Of a DNA stretch of 64,000 bases, positions 31,549 through 42,488 are shown in pieces. The DNA is taken from NCBI GenBank assembly GCA_039621445.1, contig CP154954.1, positions 57,833,602 to 57,897,601 on the forward strand. The letters are read 5' to 3'. The DNA is from Euglena gracilis. Taxonomy: Eukaryota > Euglenida > Euglenophyceae > Euglenales. A program made the position numbers and the translations under genes. Within the stretch, counting starts at the first letter, position 1, and every line of letters begins with the position of its first letter. The notes under the pieces are model-generated. The model had not been told where the DNA came from, made no database searches, and worked only from the letters and a program-made list of their open reading frames with translations.

Positions 31549-32360
31549 GATTGTGCACTGAAAAAAGGGGGGCCAGGGCATCCTCCAAAGAACCTTGGGC
31601 ACCAAGTCTTTGACAATGGGCTGTGAAAGCCTCCACCCCCTTCCATTGACCAATTTCACAAACTTCTTGGGCAGAAAGGCCCAATTTTTTTTTTAGCAAA
31701 CCAACCCCTGCCCCTCTGGCGGAGTGGGGTCCCCAAACCTGGGGGGTACCGCCTGTTTGGTCAAGAAGTCTTTGGTGATAGAAGCAATGGTATCTGCCTT
31801 TATGGCTTTGTAGAGGGGTTTTAACGTAATTAAAAGGGGGCCCCCAGGTTTCATAAAGAAGCGTCTTGCTGCCACACAAGACATCATTAAATGAAAGGGG
31901 CTGATCTGGGGGCACTGGGGAATGGAGACAACTCGCTCCCAGTTGTGGAGTTTTTGACCTTTACGTTTAATTTTGATGTAGGGTGCCCCCCCCCCCAACA
32001 AACTGGTGGTTGTTTGGACCTGTGCCAAATCAGAACTTCTGTATAAACAAAGGATTCGTGAACAGAAAATGAGTTGTGTACGCAATGTACATATATCAGA
32101 GGGCAGGGGGGACTGTGCCCGCCCCAGGAGGATTGGGAGGGGATCCCAGAATGCACCATATTTCTCCAGGTTTTGGTTCCAAAGCCTTTTGTAAGGTGCC
32201 AACATGGCATGGAACCTCAGGCCCCCAAAGCCAGGGAACAGTAGCATAGCACTGTATGCTTTGCGTGCTTGGGCCTTTGAAAATTGGAACAGTTGAATTA
32301 AAGCGTCAACCGCTTGGTCAGTGGTGGCTTCAGGGGCGGGGTACCCCCATTTTTTCCAGA
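31549..32360 (-). pseudogene. Tyrosine recombinase of element C, nucleophile lost
   Basis: A 184-residue frame (32,247-31,693) holds LLFPGFGGLRF, the Arg box LCLYRSSDLAQVQ and AIKADTIASITKDFL. After a one-base shift the second box reads GPHSARGAG and the last segment AFTAHCQRL. The codon at 31,613-31,615 is TGT where element A has TAT, replacing the catalytic Tyr by Cys. Cys cannot do this chemistry in known family members. Confidence 0.75.
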
Positions 32361-32388
32361 ATCACCCATAAAAAGTAAAGGCACCTTT

Positions 32389-34240
32389 TCAAACTGGGGT
32401 TTCTTCCCAGGAAATCTGTAATGGTTGAAATTTGTATTTGTTTCCCCTCCAAAATTTGCCTGAGCAAATCATGCAAAGGAGGGGCCACCTGGGGGGTGGC
32501 ATTTTTTCCCCCCTGCAATTGGTGAACATACCATTGTAGGGGGTGATTTTCAGGCAGGGGGTCCCTGGAACTTTCATTTTTATTAACTGGGGGCACCATG
32601 TGGCTGAATCCCAGTAGGGGGTGACCATCAAAACTTTGGCCTGTGGAAACATTTTCAACCTGCGGAAAATTTTTTGGATTACAGACCAGGGGGGGTTTGC
32701 ATAAAGATCCCCCATGCTGTCCAGTGGACATTGTAATGCATCCACTGCTGTGGCTCCCCAGTGGGGCCACCTGGCCACAAATTGTGGCAGTTTTTTGTTG
32801 CCTGGTGAGGCAAAAAGGTCTGTTTTTAGGCTGATGTAATTTTTGAATTGCTGTCTCAGCCACTGAAAAAGTTGGGGGTCCAGTGAGTAATCCCCCCTGT
32901 CCATTTCCCTCCTGCTTATGGGGTCTGCCAGGCAGTCTTTGGAGGGGACCCACTTCACTTGCAGGTTTATGTTGTGTTCCATGCACCATTTGAAGAAGGG
33001 TCTTAGCATGGAATTGAAAGGGTCCTTTCTGCCACCCCTTTTGTTAAGTGATAGAAAATTACTTGATTGTCCACGGGGGGGAAACACAGTTTCCCCTGGC
33101 TGTCTGAGGCTTTGTACTGTGCTTATTGCTGCACTTAATTCTTTGACATTTATGTGCAAAATGGAGTTTTCCCTCCAAAATTCTCGCACAATTTTGACTG
33201 TTCGAATGTCCAGCCCCCCCAGGCATGGGTACTGCTGTGTGAGTGCAACTCGCTGGTTGCATTCTGGGGGAAGGGTCTGCCCCCCAGGTGTCCAGCAGAA
33301 ATTTTATTTCCTTTAATTGGTCCTTTATTCTTTGGGAAATGGGCTGTTTTGAGTCCCAGGGGGCTGTGGAATTTTCCACCAAAAAATTTGCCAGGGCATC
33401 CGTAAAGGCCGTTAGAAAGGGCAAGGCCATTAGGTTGCATCTGATTTGCCCCAAAATGGCAGCCAGTTGCCTTTTTGACATGTAATCTTTTTTCACCATT
33501 TTTACCAGCTCCTTTTTTACTGTTTTTATTTTCTGGGGGGGCACGTGTAATTTTTCCCTCTTGGACGTTTAGCTGAAAGCCAAGATGATTGACGATTTGG
33601 GTGGGCTGCAGGGTGGACTTTTTCACGTTGATTTGAATCCTGATTTGATTAAAACCCTGACCACTGTGTTCAGGTGATTTTGTAAGATGAGTTGCGTTGG
33701 GGCCACCAGTAAAATGTCGTCCAGGTAAACAATTACATGGACGCCCCTTTTCCTCCACAGTTTTTCGAATGTCTTCATTACTGACATGAAAATTTGGGGC
33801 ATTACATTCAGGCCAAAACAGCCTGCCTGGAATTCCCAGGTATGCCCCCCCACCTGATGCCTTAAAAATGGCCTTAGGCCTGGGCGGAATATGAAAATAG
33901 GCATCCTTCAGGTCTATTTGTGCTGCCCAGTGGCCTTTTTCAAAAACTGGGAAAATGTGCTGGATGTGATCCAGCTTGAAAGGTTTCACTTGGAACCTTT
34001 GATTTATTTCCCTGCAAGCGCTTATTAATCTCCATTTTGTCTGCCCCCCCTCTGGTTTTGGAATGAGAAACCAGGGGATCAGGTGCTGGGTGGTTGAATC
34101 CCTCACCCTCTTTATGGATCCGGATTTTTCGTAATCCAGCAGTATTTTTTCTGCTTGGGGTAAGTTCAAATTTGCCCTAATTTTTGGGTGGGTGGAAAAT
34201 TTTGGTGGGCTGACCCAGGGGGGTTGATGAGTTGACATGT
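32389..34240 (-). pseudogene. RT-RNase H-Dam-like polyprotein of element C
   Basis: RT N-terminus includes PWFLIPKPEGG, LISACREINQRFQ and IDLKDAYFHIP. The palm box VYLDDILLVAP (about 33,705-33,730) is intact, unlike in A, B and E. RNase H shows NVKELSAA and KDCLADPISR; its first Asp segment reads ELHSHSSTHAWGG, with His for Asp. The Dam-like region has DLFASPGNKKLPQF and YANPPW. Frame breaks fall near 33,640, 33,545 and 33,190. Confidence 0.78.
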
Positions 34241-34269
34241 TGTTGGGGGGGCGTTTTTTGCCCACCATT

Positions 34270-35584
34270 TCAAGCTTTTTTGCAGCCTTTGATGGAGGGG
34301 GGTGTCTCCCCCATTTTTCTTCCATGGAATTTATTTCCTGGATAAGATGATTCTGGGGCGGCTGGGCTGGAGATGTTGGACATTTTAGGGGGGTGTCTCC
34401 CCATATTTCCTCCATTGAATTTATTTTCTGGGTAAGATGATTCTGGGGCGGCTAGGCTGGGGGTGTTGGACATTGCACCCCTAGGTCCCCTACGGCTTGG
34501 GCCCTTGTAAAAGGAATTTTCTTCTGGGGGGACGTGCATGCACTTTCTCCCTCTCTGCTCCCCTCTCTGGATGGTCTTGTTGTTGGAAGACATACCATAG
34601 GGCTTAATGCCCCTGGTTGGCCTATCTGGTCTTCTCCATGTTGATGTGGTTGGTTGACATACCATAAGGGGGCCTCTGTGGTTCCCCCCCTTGATTGATT
34701 GATCGGGAGGTGAGAAAAAAATGATGGAGAGGTTTCTGCCCCTCCCTCCAAAAGGGCCACTGTGGGTCCCTTTTCCTCCTGGGGCTGGGTCATTGAAAGG
34801 GCCACTGTGGGTCCCTTTATCTCCCATTGTTGGCAGAGGGCCACTGTGGGTCCCTCGGTGGATTTCTCCAGCAGCATCCTTAGCTTCTTGGTGGCCACTG
34901 TGGGTCCACCCTGCTGGTTCCTTAGCTTCCTGGTGGCCACTGTGGGTCCACCCTGTTGGTCTCCAAGGTTTCCATGTATAATCTTTTTTCCATAATCCAT
35001 CTCGTGGTCTTCCAGGCCTTGATTTCTTCTTGGCCTCCAACCCCATTGGAAATCTGGGGGGGCTGCTGTGGTCCCCCCTTGCCGGCTTGAGAGGGGCTGT
35101 TGTGATAGATGAATTGGGGAGGTTGGACAGACCTTTTCTGCCCCTTCCTGAGGGGATTTTCTTGTGAAACTGGCCCCATGGCCCCTGTACTGCTGACCTC
35201 CTTGGCCTTGATTCCATCTCCCCATCTTCTGGCCAGTTGGTGCCAGGTTGCTGGGGGCCTTTGGGGGAGATGCCCCTGATGTGTGGGCTTTGATTGTCCA
35301 ATTGTGAAGCATTTTGGGCCCCCATGGCCCATTCTTTGCCCACCAAGGGCTGGGGCTGGCTTCTGTCTTCTGGGCCTTCTGGCCACAGTGGTCCAAGGAC
35401 CGTGGCCGTCACTGGGGGGGGGGGGTTTGGGCTGTGAAATTTCTGGGTTCGGGGGCTGGGTGGGAAGAACCGCCACGGTTTGCCACGTGTTGACCGCATT
35501 TCCAAGGTCTCCAGCTGCTGCGGCCACTCCTCCAGGACGTCCGTGGGCATATAACTCTAATTTCTTCTCCACTGCATTGCTCAT
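34270..35584 (-). CDS. Gag-like protein of element C (426-codon open frame)
   Basis: The start MSNAVEKKLEL at 35,584 is the same as in A. A frame shift near 35,420 separates it from the long open frame 35,550-34,270. Features: the DGHGPWTTVARRPRR signature (about 35,345-35,415), Gln/Gly/Pro-rich middle, GTHSGP repeats (34,740-34,960), a basic RRPDRPTRG stretch, and duplicated AAPESSYP segments near the C-terminus. No zinc knuckle is present. It probably packages the element RNA. Among gag copies it is the least damaged. Confidence 0.65.
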
Positions 35585-35659
35585 CGAAGTCGAAATTGAA
35601 ATTTGACAATTTAATTCTCAATTTATTTTCGTCTGGTTCGTGTTCTTCTGGATCTTGAA

Positions 35660-35867
35660 TTGGTATTCACTTCTTTTATCAGTTCTTCCTCGTTCGTGAA
35701 CTCTGTTCCTTTCTTCTGGGTGTCGAAGGGCAAGTGAAGAATCACCAACTCCGGCGAAAAAAGGCACTAAGCAGGACCTCCTAACCCAGCGCACCAAGAC
35801 AATTACAACAAACCGCCAGCGAGCAAGGCATGGCCTCACAGTGGCAAAGTGCGGAGCCCAAGGTGTC
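35660..35867 (-). repeat. Left inverted terminal repeat and 5' leader of element C
   Basis: Read on the minus strand: GACACCTTGGGCTCCGC, GTGAGGCCATGCC, GGTTAGGAGGTCCTGC, GCCGGAGTTGG, CCCTTCGACACCCAGAAG. Shared with D (49,477), E (53,462), G (36,805) and H (47,173). Confidence 0.8.
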
Positions 35868-36750
35868 TTAACTTGCCCTTCGACACCCAGAGGAAAGGAG
35901 AAGAGTTCACGAACGAAGAAGAACCAAGAAGAGACGTCAATATCAATTCAGTATCCAGAATAAAAGAGACGAACCAGACGGACATCAATTGCAGAGTCAA
36001 TTATCTGATTTCATTTTGGACTTCAATGAGCAATGCCTTGAAAAGAAATTTGAATTCTCTGGCCGCGGAAGTCCTGGAGCAGTGGCCGCAGCAGGAGAAC
36101 TCGCAGATGTTGTCGACACGTGGAAAACCGTGGGCGTTCTTCCCCCCAGACACCCAAACCAGAAATTTCCCAGCACAAACCCCCCCCTTCAATGACGGCC
36201 ACGGTCCTTGGACCACTGTGGCCAGAAGGCCCAGAAAAAAGAAATCAGCCCCAGCCCTTGTTGGGCGAAGGATGGGCCAGGGGGGGGGGGGCAAATTGCG
36301 TCCCAAAGGACATTCAATGGGGAGATGGAGTCAAGGCCAAGGAGGCCACCACTACAGGGGCCATGGGGGCCAAATTTGCAAGCAAATCCCCCCAGGAAGG
36401 GGCAGAAAAGGTCTGTACAACCCAAAAAAGACTTCTTGCACAACAGCCCCCCTCAAGGAGACAAGGGGGGGCCACAGCAGCCCCCCCCAGATTTCCAATG
36501 GGGCTGGAGGCCAAGAGGAACTCAAGGCCCAGAAGACCAACAGATGCATTATGGAAAAAGATTTATGCATGGAGTCCTTGGAGACCAGCAGGGTGGACCC
36601 ACAGTGGACACCAAGAAGCTAAGGAAGCTGCTGGTAAAATCCCCCGATGGACCAACAGAGGCCCTCTGCAATAAATGGGGGAAAACGGACCCGCAGTGGC
36701 CCTTTCAATGACCCAGCCACAGAGCAAAGGGACCCTTTTGTTCCCTTTTT
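35868..36750 (+). pseudogene. Gag-only DIRS-like fragment F
   Basis: It starts head-to-head with element C, inside the left leader (CCCTTCGACACCCAG at 35,877). Frame 36,027-36,622 begins MSNALKRNLNS and carries DGHGPWTTVARRPRK, then Gly/Gln-rich sequence. It ends near 36,750 where an inverted terminus begins. No RT or recombinase remains. Confidence 0.7.
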
Positions 36751-37066
36751 CGCCAGCGAGCAAGGCATGGCCTCACAATGGCAAACTGCTGAGCCCGAGG
36801 TGTCCTCGGGCTCCGCACTTTGCCCTTGTGAGGCCATGCCTTGCTCGCCGGCGGTGTTGTTTGGATTTTTCTGGCGCGTTGGGATAGGAGGTCCCGCTTA
36901 GTGCCTTTTTTCGCCGGAGTTGCCTGCTTCTTAGTTTGCTGTTCGATACCCAGAAGAAAGGAACGTCCACTACCTTATCAATTGGAAGAAGAAGAAGTCA
37001 ATCAATCACTTCATATTGTCCAGAGAAAGAAGGTCGTGCAGGATGTCAAAGTTGAAATCGTAAACT
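36751..37066 (+). repeat. Head-to-head DIRS termini (palindrome) and leader fragment G
   Basis: 36,751-36,802 is a left terminus in minus orientation and 36,805-36,860 the same terminus in plus orientation, meeting at CCGAGG-TGT-CCTCGG. The plus copy continues through GCCGGAGTTGCC and a GAAGAAGAAGTCAATCAATC leader like that of E, then breaks at 37,066 into S-type sequence. Confidence 0.75.
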
Positions 37067-37577
37067 AGCTTTTCCTAAGACTCGAGTGGGTTTCGAGATG
37101 GCAAATTTTGATGCATGTTTTTTGTGAAATGCACACCTGCCTCGGGGAAGGGGGGTGGATGGGTGGGTCTGGGCCGGACCGGGGGGGGTCCGCACCTGAG
37201 GCGCCGGGTCTACCTTTTCGGCGCGAAGCACCAAAAATTTTGAAAATTGCCTTTAACGGGCCCGATTTTGGAGGCTCCCCGCCCCCCCCCCCTCCCCGGT
37301 GGGGTCCCGCGCCACCCTGGATGGGCGGGGGGGGACCCCCCCCGGGGTCTTAAAAAAAAGCCTGGTAAAATGTTCATCTTTATGTCCATATATTTATATG
37401 CACCGCAGCAAGTTCCAGAGCCCAACTTCACAGAGTTCAAGCATTTCTGGGTCGTTTGTTTTCTGACCAAAATCAAAATCCACACTTTCCAAAATTTTAG
37501 CTGGTTTTGTGCGGAGCACCTTTGATGGAAAAATTTGTGGAGACCTTTGTTGACGGGTGTAATACTACTGGCAAGGA
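37067..37577. other. Junction region before S3 with an inverted S fragment
   Basis: 37,078-37,135 repeats 25,086-25,145 in the same direction. 37,200-37,345 is an inverted copy of about 25,180-25,310. About 37,350-37,577 is not seen elsewhere in the window and has ordinary base composition without homopolymers; a short frame MEKFVETFVDG at 37,524 is too short to call. Confidence 0.6.
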
Positions 37578-40500
37578 AAGTTCCCCACAGGTTTCCCCCG
37601 GGCCGGACACAAGGCTGGTCCAGGGTTTGATATAAGGAGGGCGTATGGGGTTTAGGTGGGGGGTGTCCCCCACCCCCCTCCTGGCCCGCCCAGGAGGGGT
37701 CCGGACCCCCCCCCCCACCTGCCAGGGGGCGGACCGACCCTGGTACCCGGGACCCACCCCCAAAAAGGGTCAATTTTTTCCTCCGGCGCTTTGTGCCGAA
37801 AATTTTTTGCATTTTTGGCAAATTTTTGCCCAAAAAGTGCCCAAAATGGAACTTTTGGTCGTTTTGGGGGGGTCAAAAATTTTCGCCCCGGCGCTTTGCG
37901 CCGGCCGAAAAGCGGTCACCAGTCAAATTTATAAGCACTGGCCGACCCCCTGGGGCGGGGTGACTGGTTTTTTCAGAGTGACTGTCTGGTTTTTGGCCCG
38001 AACCCCCTCCCCCCAGGTCGGCCAGGAGTGGGCAAAAGTGGCTTGAGTGACCCCGGCACCGGAAAATTTTTTTGGCCTAAAATGACTGGGAAGTGGCCTA
38101 AAGTGACTGGGAAGTGGCCGTTTTTCTGAGTGGCCGACCCCCTAGGGGTGTCTGGCTGGATTTCCGAAAATGAGTGACTGACTGGTTTTCAAAAAAGTGG
38201 AGTGACCCCCCCTGGGTTTGGTAAAAAATTGTAAGACCCGGACAGCGCCACTGTTTAGGTGGGGGGTGTCCCCCCCACCCCCCCCCCCCCCCCTCCTGGC
38301 CCGCAGGGGGGTCCGCCCCCCCCCACCTGCCAGGGGGCGGACCGACCCTGGTACCCGGGACCCACCCCCAAAAAGGGTCAATTTTTTCCTCCGGCGCTTT
38401 GCGCCGAAATTGTTTTGCATTTTTGGCAATTTTTTTTCAAAAAAGCGCCCAAAATGGCCCTTTGGGGGGGGGGTCAAAAATTTTCGCCCCGGCGCTTCGC
38501 GCCGGGCTGAAATTCGGTCATCCTGACCGCGCCACTGTTTAGGTGGGGGGTGTCCCCCCCTCCTGGCCCGCACAGGAGGGGTGTGGACCCCCCCCACCTG
38601 CCAGGGGGCGGACCGACCCTGGTACCCGGGACCCCCCCTCCCAAAAGGGTCAGTTTTTTCCTCCGGCGCTTTGTGCCGAAATTGTTTTGCATTTTTGGCA
38701 AATTCTTGCCCAAAAAGTGCCCAAAATGGAACTTTTGGTCGTTTTGGGGGGGTCAAAAATTTTCGCCCCGGCGCTTTGCGCCGGCCGAAAAGCGGTCACC
38801 AGTCAAATTTTTAAGCACTGGCCGACCCCCTGGGGCGGGGTGACTGGTTTTTGCAGGGTGACTGTCTGGAATTTGGCTCGAACCCCCTCCCCCCCAGGTC
38901 GGCCAGGAAAACGGCCCCCACCAGTCCTTTTCTCGAGCCCTGGGCTGAACCATCTCATATGAGCATTCCGCATAACACAACACACTTGCTAGTTAAATAG
39001 AGTCCTGGTCAGGATGGAACCCCCCCCCCCCCGCATGTTAAGGGGTGCCTGCGACCCCCAGGGCAGAACGGGTATCGGCTAAACACCCAGGGTGGTGGGT
39101 GGGGGGGTGGACCCCCCCACCACCTCTTCCCTTAATTCTGGGCGCACCAATTTTTGGACCCGAAAATTTTTTTCCAGCGCCCAAGGCGCCGGATGTTTTT
39201 TTGACCCATTTTGGGACTCATACCTCCCCCCCCCCCCCCCGGGAAACTGTCATGCCCGAGAACCTGTCAGGGTCCCGCCCGGGAAACTGTCATGCCCGAG
39301 AACCTGTCAGGGTACCGCCGGGGAAACTGTCAGGGTCCCCGGTCCGGCCAACCTGTTAGGGTCGTTTTTCATTGACTTTCCCTTGAAATGCCCTCCCCGG
39401 GTAACTGTCAGGGTCCCTGGTACCGGCCAACCTGTCAGCATAGGAAGTTGTCAGGGTCCCCGGTACTGGCCAACCTGTCAGGTGACAGTTTCCCGGGGGG
39501 GCGGGGGCAGGTATGGGAACCCCCCCCCAAAAAAACCTCAAAACCCCATTTTTTCACACTTTCCAAAATATCCACATTTTCTCAAATTTTGATTTTGAGA
39601 GGTTTTTGAAGCATTGAAAGTCAAAAAACTTCAAAGAAAAAAATGTCAGTAAAAATTGACTGTGCCAAAATCTGGTCCACTTTTTTTGATTTTTTTCCAT
39701 TTTTTTCACCCCCTCCTGCCCCCCCCCTTGTCGTACGACCACCCCTCACTTACGACCACCCCCCGGTCACAGGTTGTAGGTCATGGTGTCACAGGTTGCG
39801 GGTTGCAAAAACTTCAACACCACCTTAACTTCAACCGCCCTCTCATTTACGACCACCCCCCGGTCGCAGGTTGCCGGTTATGGGGTGTTACGACCCCTGG
39901 CAGGGCGGTTCATAAGGGACGGGTTTTTTTTTCGTAAAGGACCGCAAAAAAATTTTCCGGCGCCTTTGGCGCCGGGTGTTTTTTTAACCCATTTTGGGAC
40001 CATATGCAGGCACCCATGGCTAAAATTGTCAAAAAATGGCCTTAAATGGCGGCCTAAAATAGCCTGGAATGGCCTAAAATGAGGATATTTGGGGCTTGAC
40101 CATGCGTGCTTGCCAAGGTTGACTGCTTGTTTCTTTTTGAAACAGAAAAGCGTGTTTCTTTTTAAAAGTCACGTTTTTAAAATAAAAAAACACGTTCTTT
40201 CTGTTTCAAAAAATAACAAGCTTTTTTGTATAAACTTTTTTTTAAAAAGACATGTTTTTAAAAAAACACAACAGAAAAAACGTCTGCAAAAACTCAAAAA
40301 CGTCACTTTTTGACGACCAAAAAAATGACTTTAGAACTTTTTACTTACAAAATGGCCATTTCACAATTAAAACTCCCTCAAACCCCATTTTTCACACCTT
40401 CCAGAAAATTCTCAAAATTTTAATTTTGAGACTTTTTGAAGCAAAAAGATGCCATTGAAAATCCAAAAAAATTGACAGAAAAAAATGTCAGTAAAATTTG

Positions 40501-41754
40501 ACTGTGCCAAAATTTGGTCCACTTTTTTGGCCTGATTGTTTTCCACCCGCCCCCTAAAAGTACCAAATTTAACCCTGACATCTTTGAGATTTTTTCTGCG
40601 AAAAAAATGTCGTTTTCCATCAAAAAATCACCAATTTTTTCGGCTTCCAATTTTGTCCGTTCTAATTTTTTCTAGCCCCAATTCCACCCCCCGGTATTTG
40701 GGGTTCATTTTAAAAAAATTTCAAAAATTTTCAGCCCAAGTCCCCCATTTTCCCGAAATTGGTAAAAATGCTGCCAAAATGTTCCCCCCCCCAAACCCCA
40801 TTTTTTTCACATTTTCTAAAATTTCAATATTTCTCAAAATGTTGATTTTGAGAGATTTTGGAAGCAAAAAAATGCCACTGAAATCCCTAAGAAATTCTAA
40901 GAAAAAAGTGTCAGTATAATTTGAATGTTCCAAAATTTGGCCCCGTTTTTTTGACCACCCTCCTCCACCCCCTTAGAACTAACAATTTTCAACCGTAAAA
41001 TTTTGGCGTTCTTTTGGCGAAAATGTCATCTTCCATCAAAAAACCATGTATTTTGGTCAATTTTTTCAAAAAATTTCAAAAAAATTTTCCCCGGCCAAAA
41101 TCCCGTTTTTGCTTATTTTTTGGTTGAAGTGTCTGGGTACAGAATTTCTTTTCGCCCTGCCCCTCAGTCACAGGTTGCAGGAACCCAGTCGTATGACAAG
41201 GGGGGGGGGCGGGTAAAAATTACCATTTTTAACCTGAAAATTTTGAGCTTTTTTTGTGAAATAATGTGGTTTTCCATCAAAAAATCATACGTTTTGGGTT
41301 CATTTTTTGAAGAAAAAAAAAGAAAAAAATCTCGGCTTTCCTGAATTCGGTGAAAATGCTGTTGTGGGTGGGGGGGCGACCCCCCGCCACCTCCCGGGTG
41401 GGCCGGGTGGGGGTGTCGATAGCCCCCCCAGCCCTTCCCTTTCTGCCCTGGACCACCCTCCTGGTCTCGGGTTGTACCCACCCCTGCCCTTGTCGTACGA
41501 CCACCCCTCATTAATGACGACCCCCCGGTCGGAGGTTGCAGGTCATGGGGGTTATGACCCCCCCGGTTGCAGGTTGCGAAAATTTCAACACCACCTTGCC
41601 TACGACCGCCCCCTCGTTTACGACCCCCCCCCCCAGTCGCAGGTTGCAGGTTGTGCGGGTGTTACGACCCCCCCCCCCTGGTCGCAGGTTGCGGGAACCC
41701 GGTTGTGGCTTGGAAATTGGGTTGTTTTTGACATCCTGTCTTGTGACCATTAAT
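37578..41754. repeat. S3 block (third copy of the triplicated segment)
   Basis: Colinear with S1 102-1,834 and 3,847-5,710. It carries an extra tandem module at 38,255-38,820. It lacks the palindrome-rich element and so preserves its empty site at 39,895-39,905. It stops after CATCCTGTCTTGTGACCA at 41,754, so the aldolase exon is absent from this unit. No gene supported. Confidence 0.85.
39221..39513. mobile_element. C-capped miniature element, GGGAAACTGTCA family, copy 3
   Basis: Same ends, TA borders and interior as 1,151-1,440, at the homologous position in S3. Confidence 0.72.
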
Positions 41755-42044
41755 AGTGTCCCGTGGACCATTAATGGTGTACCGGGGTTTCCCCGGTCAC
41801 TCGCGCGAACAGGATGATCCACTTGGCGAACGGGACCATGAAGAGGTCTGATTGAATTCCCGTTTCCGAGTAGGGATGCCAGGTGACCGTTCCTCACGCG
41901 ATGGTGACTTGGGCCTACTGCCGCTAAAGCGGTCTCCGAAGATCGTGAAGCACCCAATTGTCATGAAAACGACGAGGAACCCGATCCCCGTGAGGAGGTC
42001 GATCCCCTTGGACTCTGAATACGCTACTACACATCGGGATTCGG

Positions 42045-42086
42045 GCGTTACCGAGACATGTGATCAGATATGTTGCACAAAAAGCA
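42045..42086 (-). pseudogene. Degenerate CCHC zinc knuckle of element L Gag
   Basis: The minus strand reads CFLCNISDHMSR, then a TAA stop and CGC (Arg). This is CX2CX4HX4C with a stop in the spacer and Arg where the last Cys (TGC) is expected, one base away. Such knuckles bind RNA in retrotransposon Gag. Confidence 0.65.
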
Positions 42087-42319
42087 CAGTTTATCCGTGC
42101 CTTGGTCTGAAGATCACTGACTCCGCGTTTTTGGTCCCGTGGAAAGTGATTTTGGTGACGTGGATGATTTTTGCAACGCATTAACCGCAACCGCAGAGCT
42201 TCCCGCGGTGGGATGCGTTTGAAAAAAGGACTGTATTTGTCCGAAATCTTGTGTGAGCTTGATTTGCTTCGACACATAATTACAACGTTTGGCAAGAGTC
42301 AACTCATGCCCCACCAACT
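42087..42319 (-). pseudogene. Linker between capsid-like domain and zinc knuckle of element L
   Basis: Broken reading frames, Ser/Arg-rich on the minus strand (GSSAVAVNALQKSSTSPKS). No domain recognised. Confidence 0.35.
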
Positions 42320-42396
42320 CCTCGATGGATATACTGTACTCGATGGATACTCGATGTATACTATACTCGATGGATATACTATACTCGATGTATATC
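42320..42396. repeat. Minisatellite, ATACTCGATGGAT-type units
   Basis: Six or so degenerate units combining CTCGATGGATA, CTCGATGTATA and ATACT within about 77 bp. Located between the capsid-like frame and the knuckle of element L. Confidence 0.75.
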
Positions 42397-42488
42397 CTTC
42401 ACGAGGGATGGTGTGAAATGCAACCAAACCGCATCGAATTGTTCGCTCATTATCTTATCGCTAAGTTCATCAACTTCGGAAGCAAGTG

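Larger units (their letters stand above)
31146..35867 (-). mobile_element. DIRS-like retrotransposon C, structurally the most complete
   Basis: In coding direction: left terminus GACACCTTGGGCTCCGC at 35,867, gag, RT-RNase H-Dam-like, recombinase, an internal complementary region (about 31,430-31,548), and an inverted right terminus (about 31,310-31,146). This order matches DIRS-1, whose ICR pairs with the joined ends to make a circle. No target duplication is seen. Length about 4.7 kb. Coding parts are frameshifted and the recombinase Tyr is lost. Confidence 0.8.

Noticed and set aside
37524-37576. Exon-like frame MEKFVETFVDG
   Set aside because: Only about 17 codons, no clear splice donor, no family match; too short to call.
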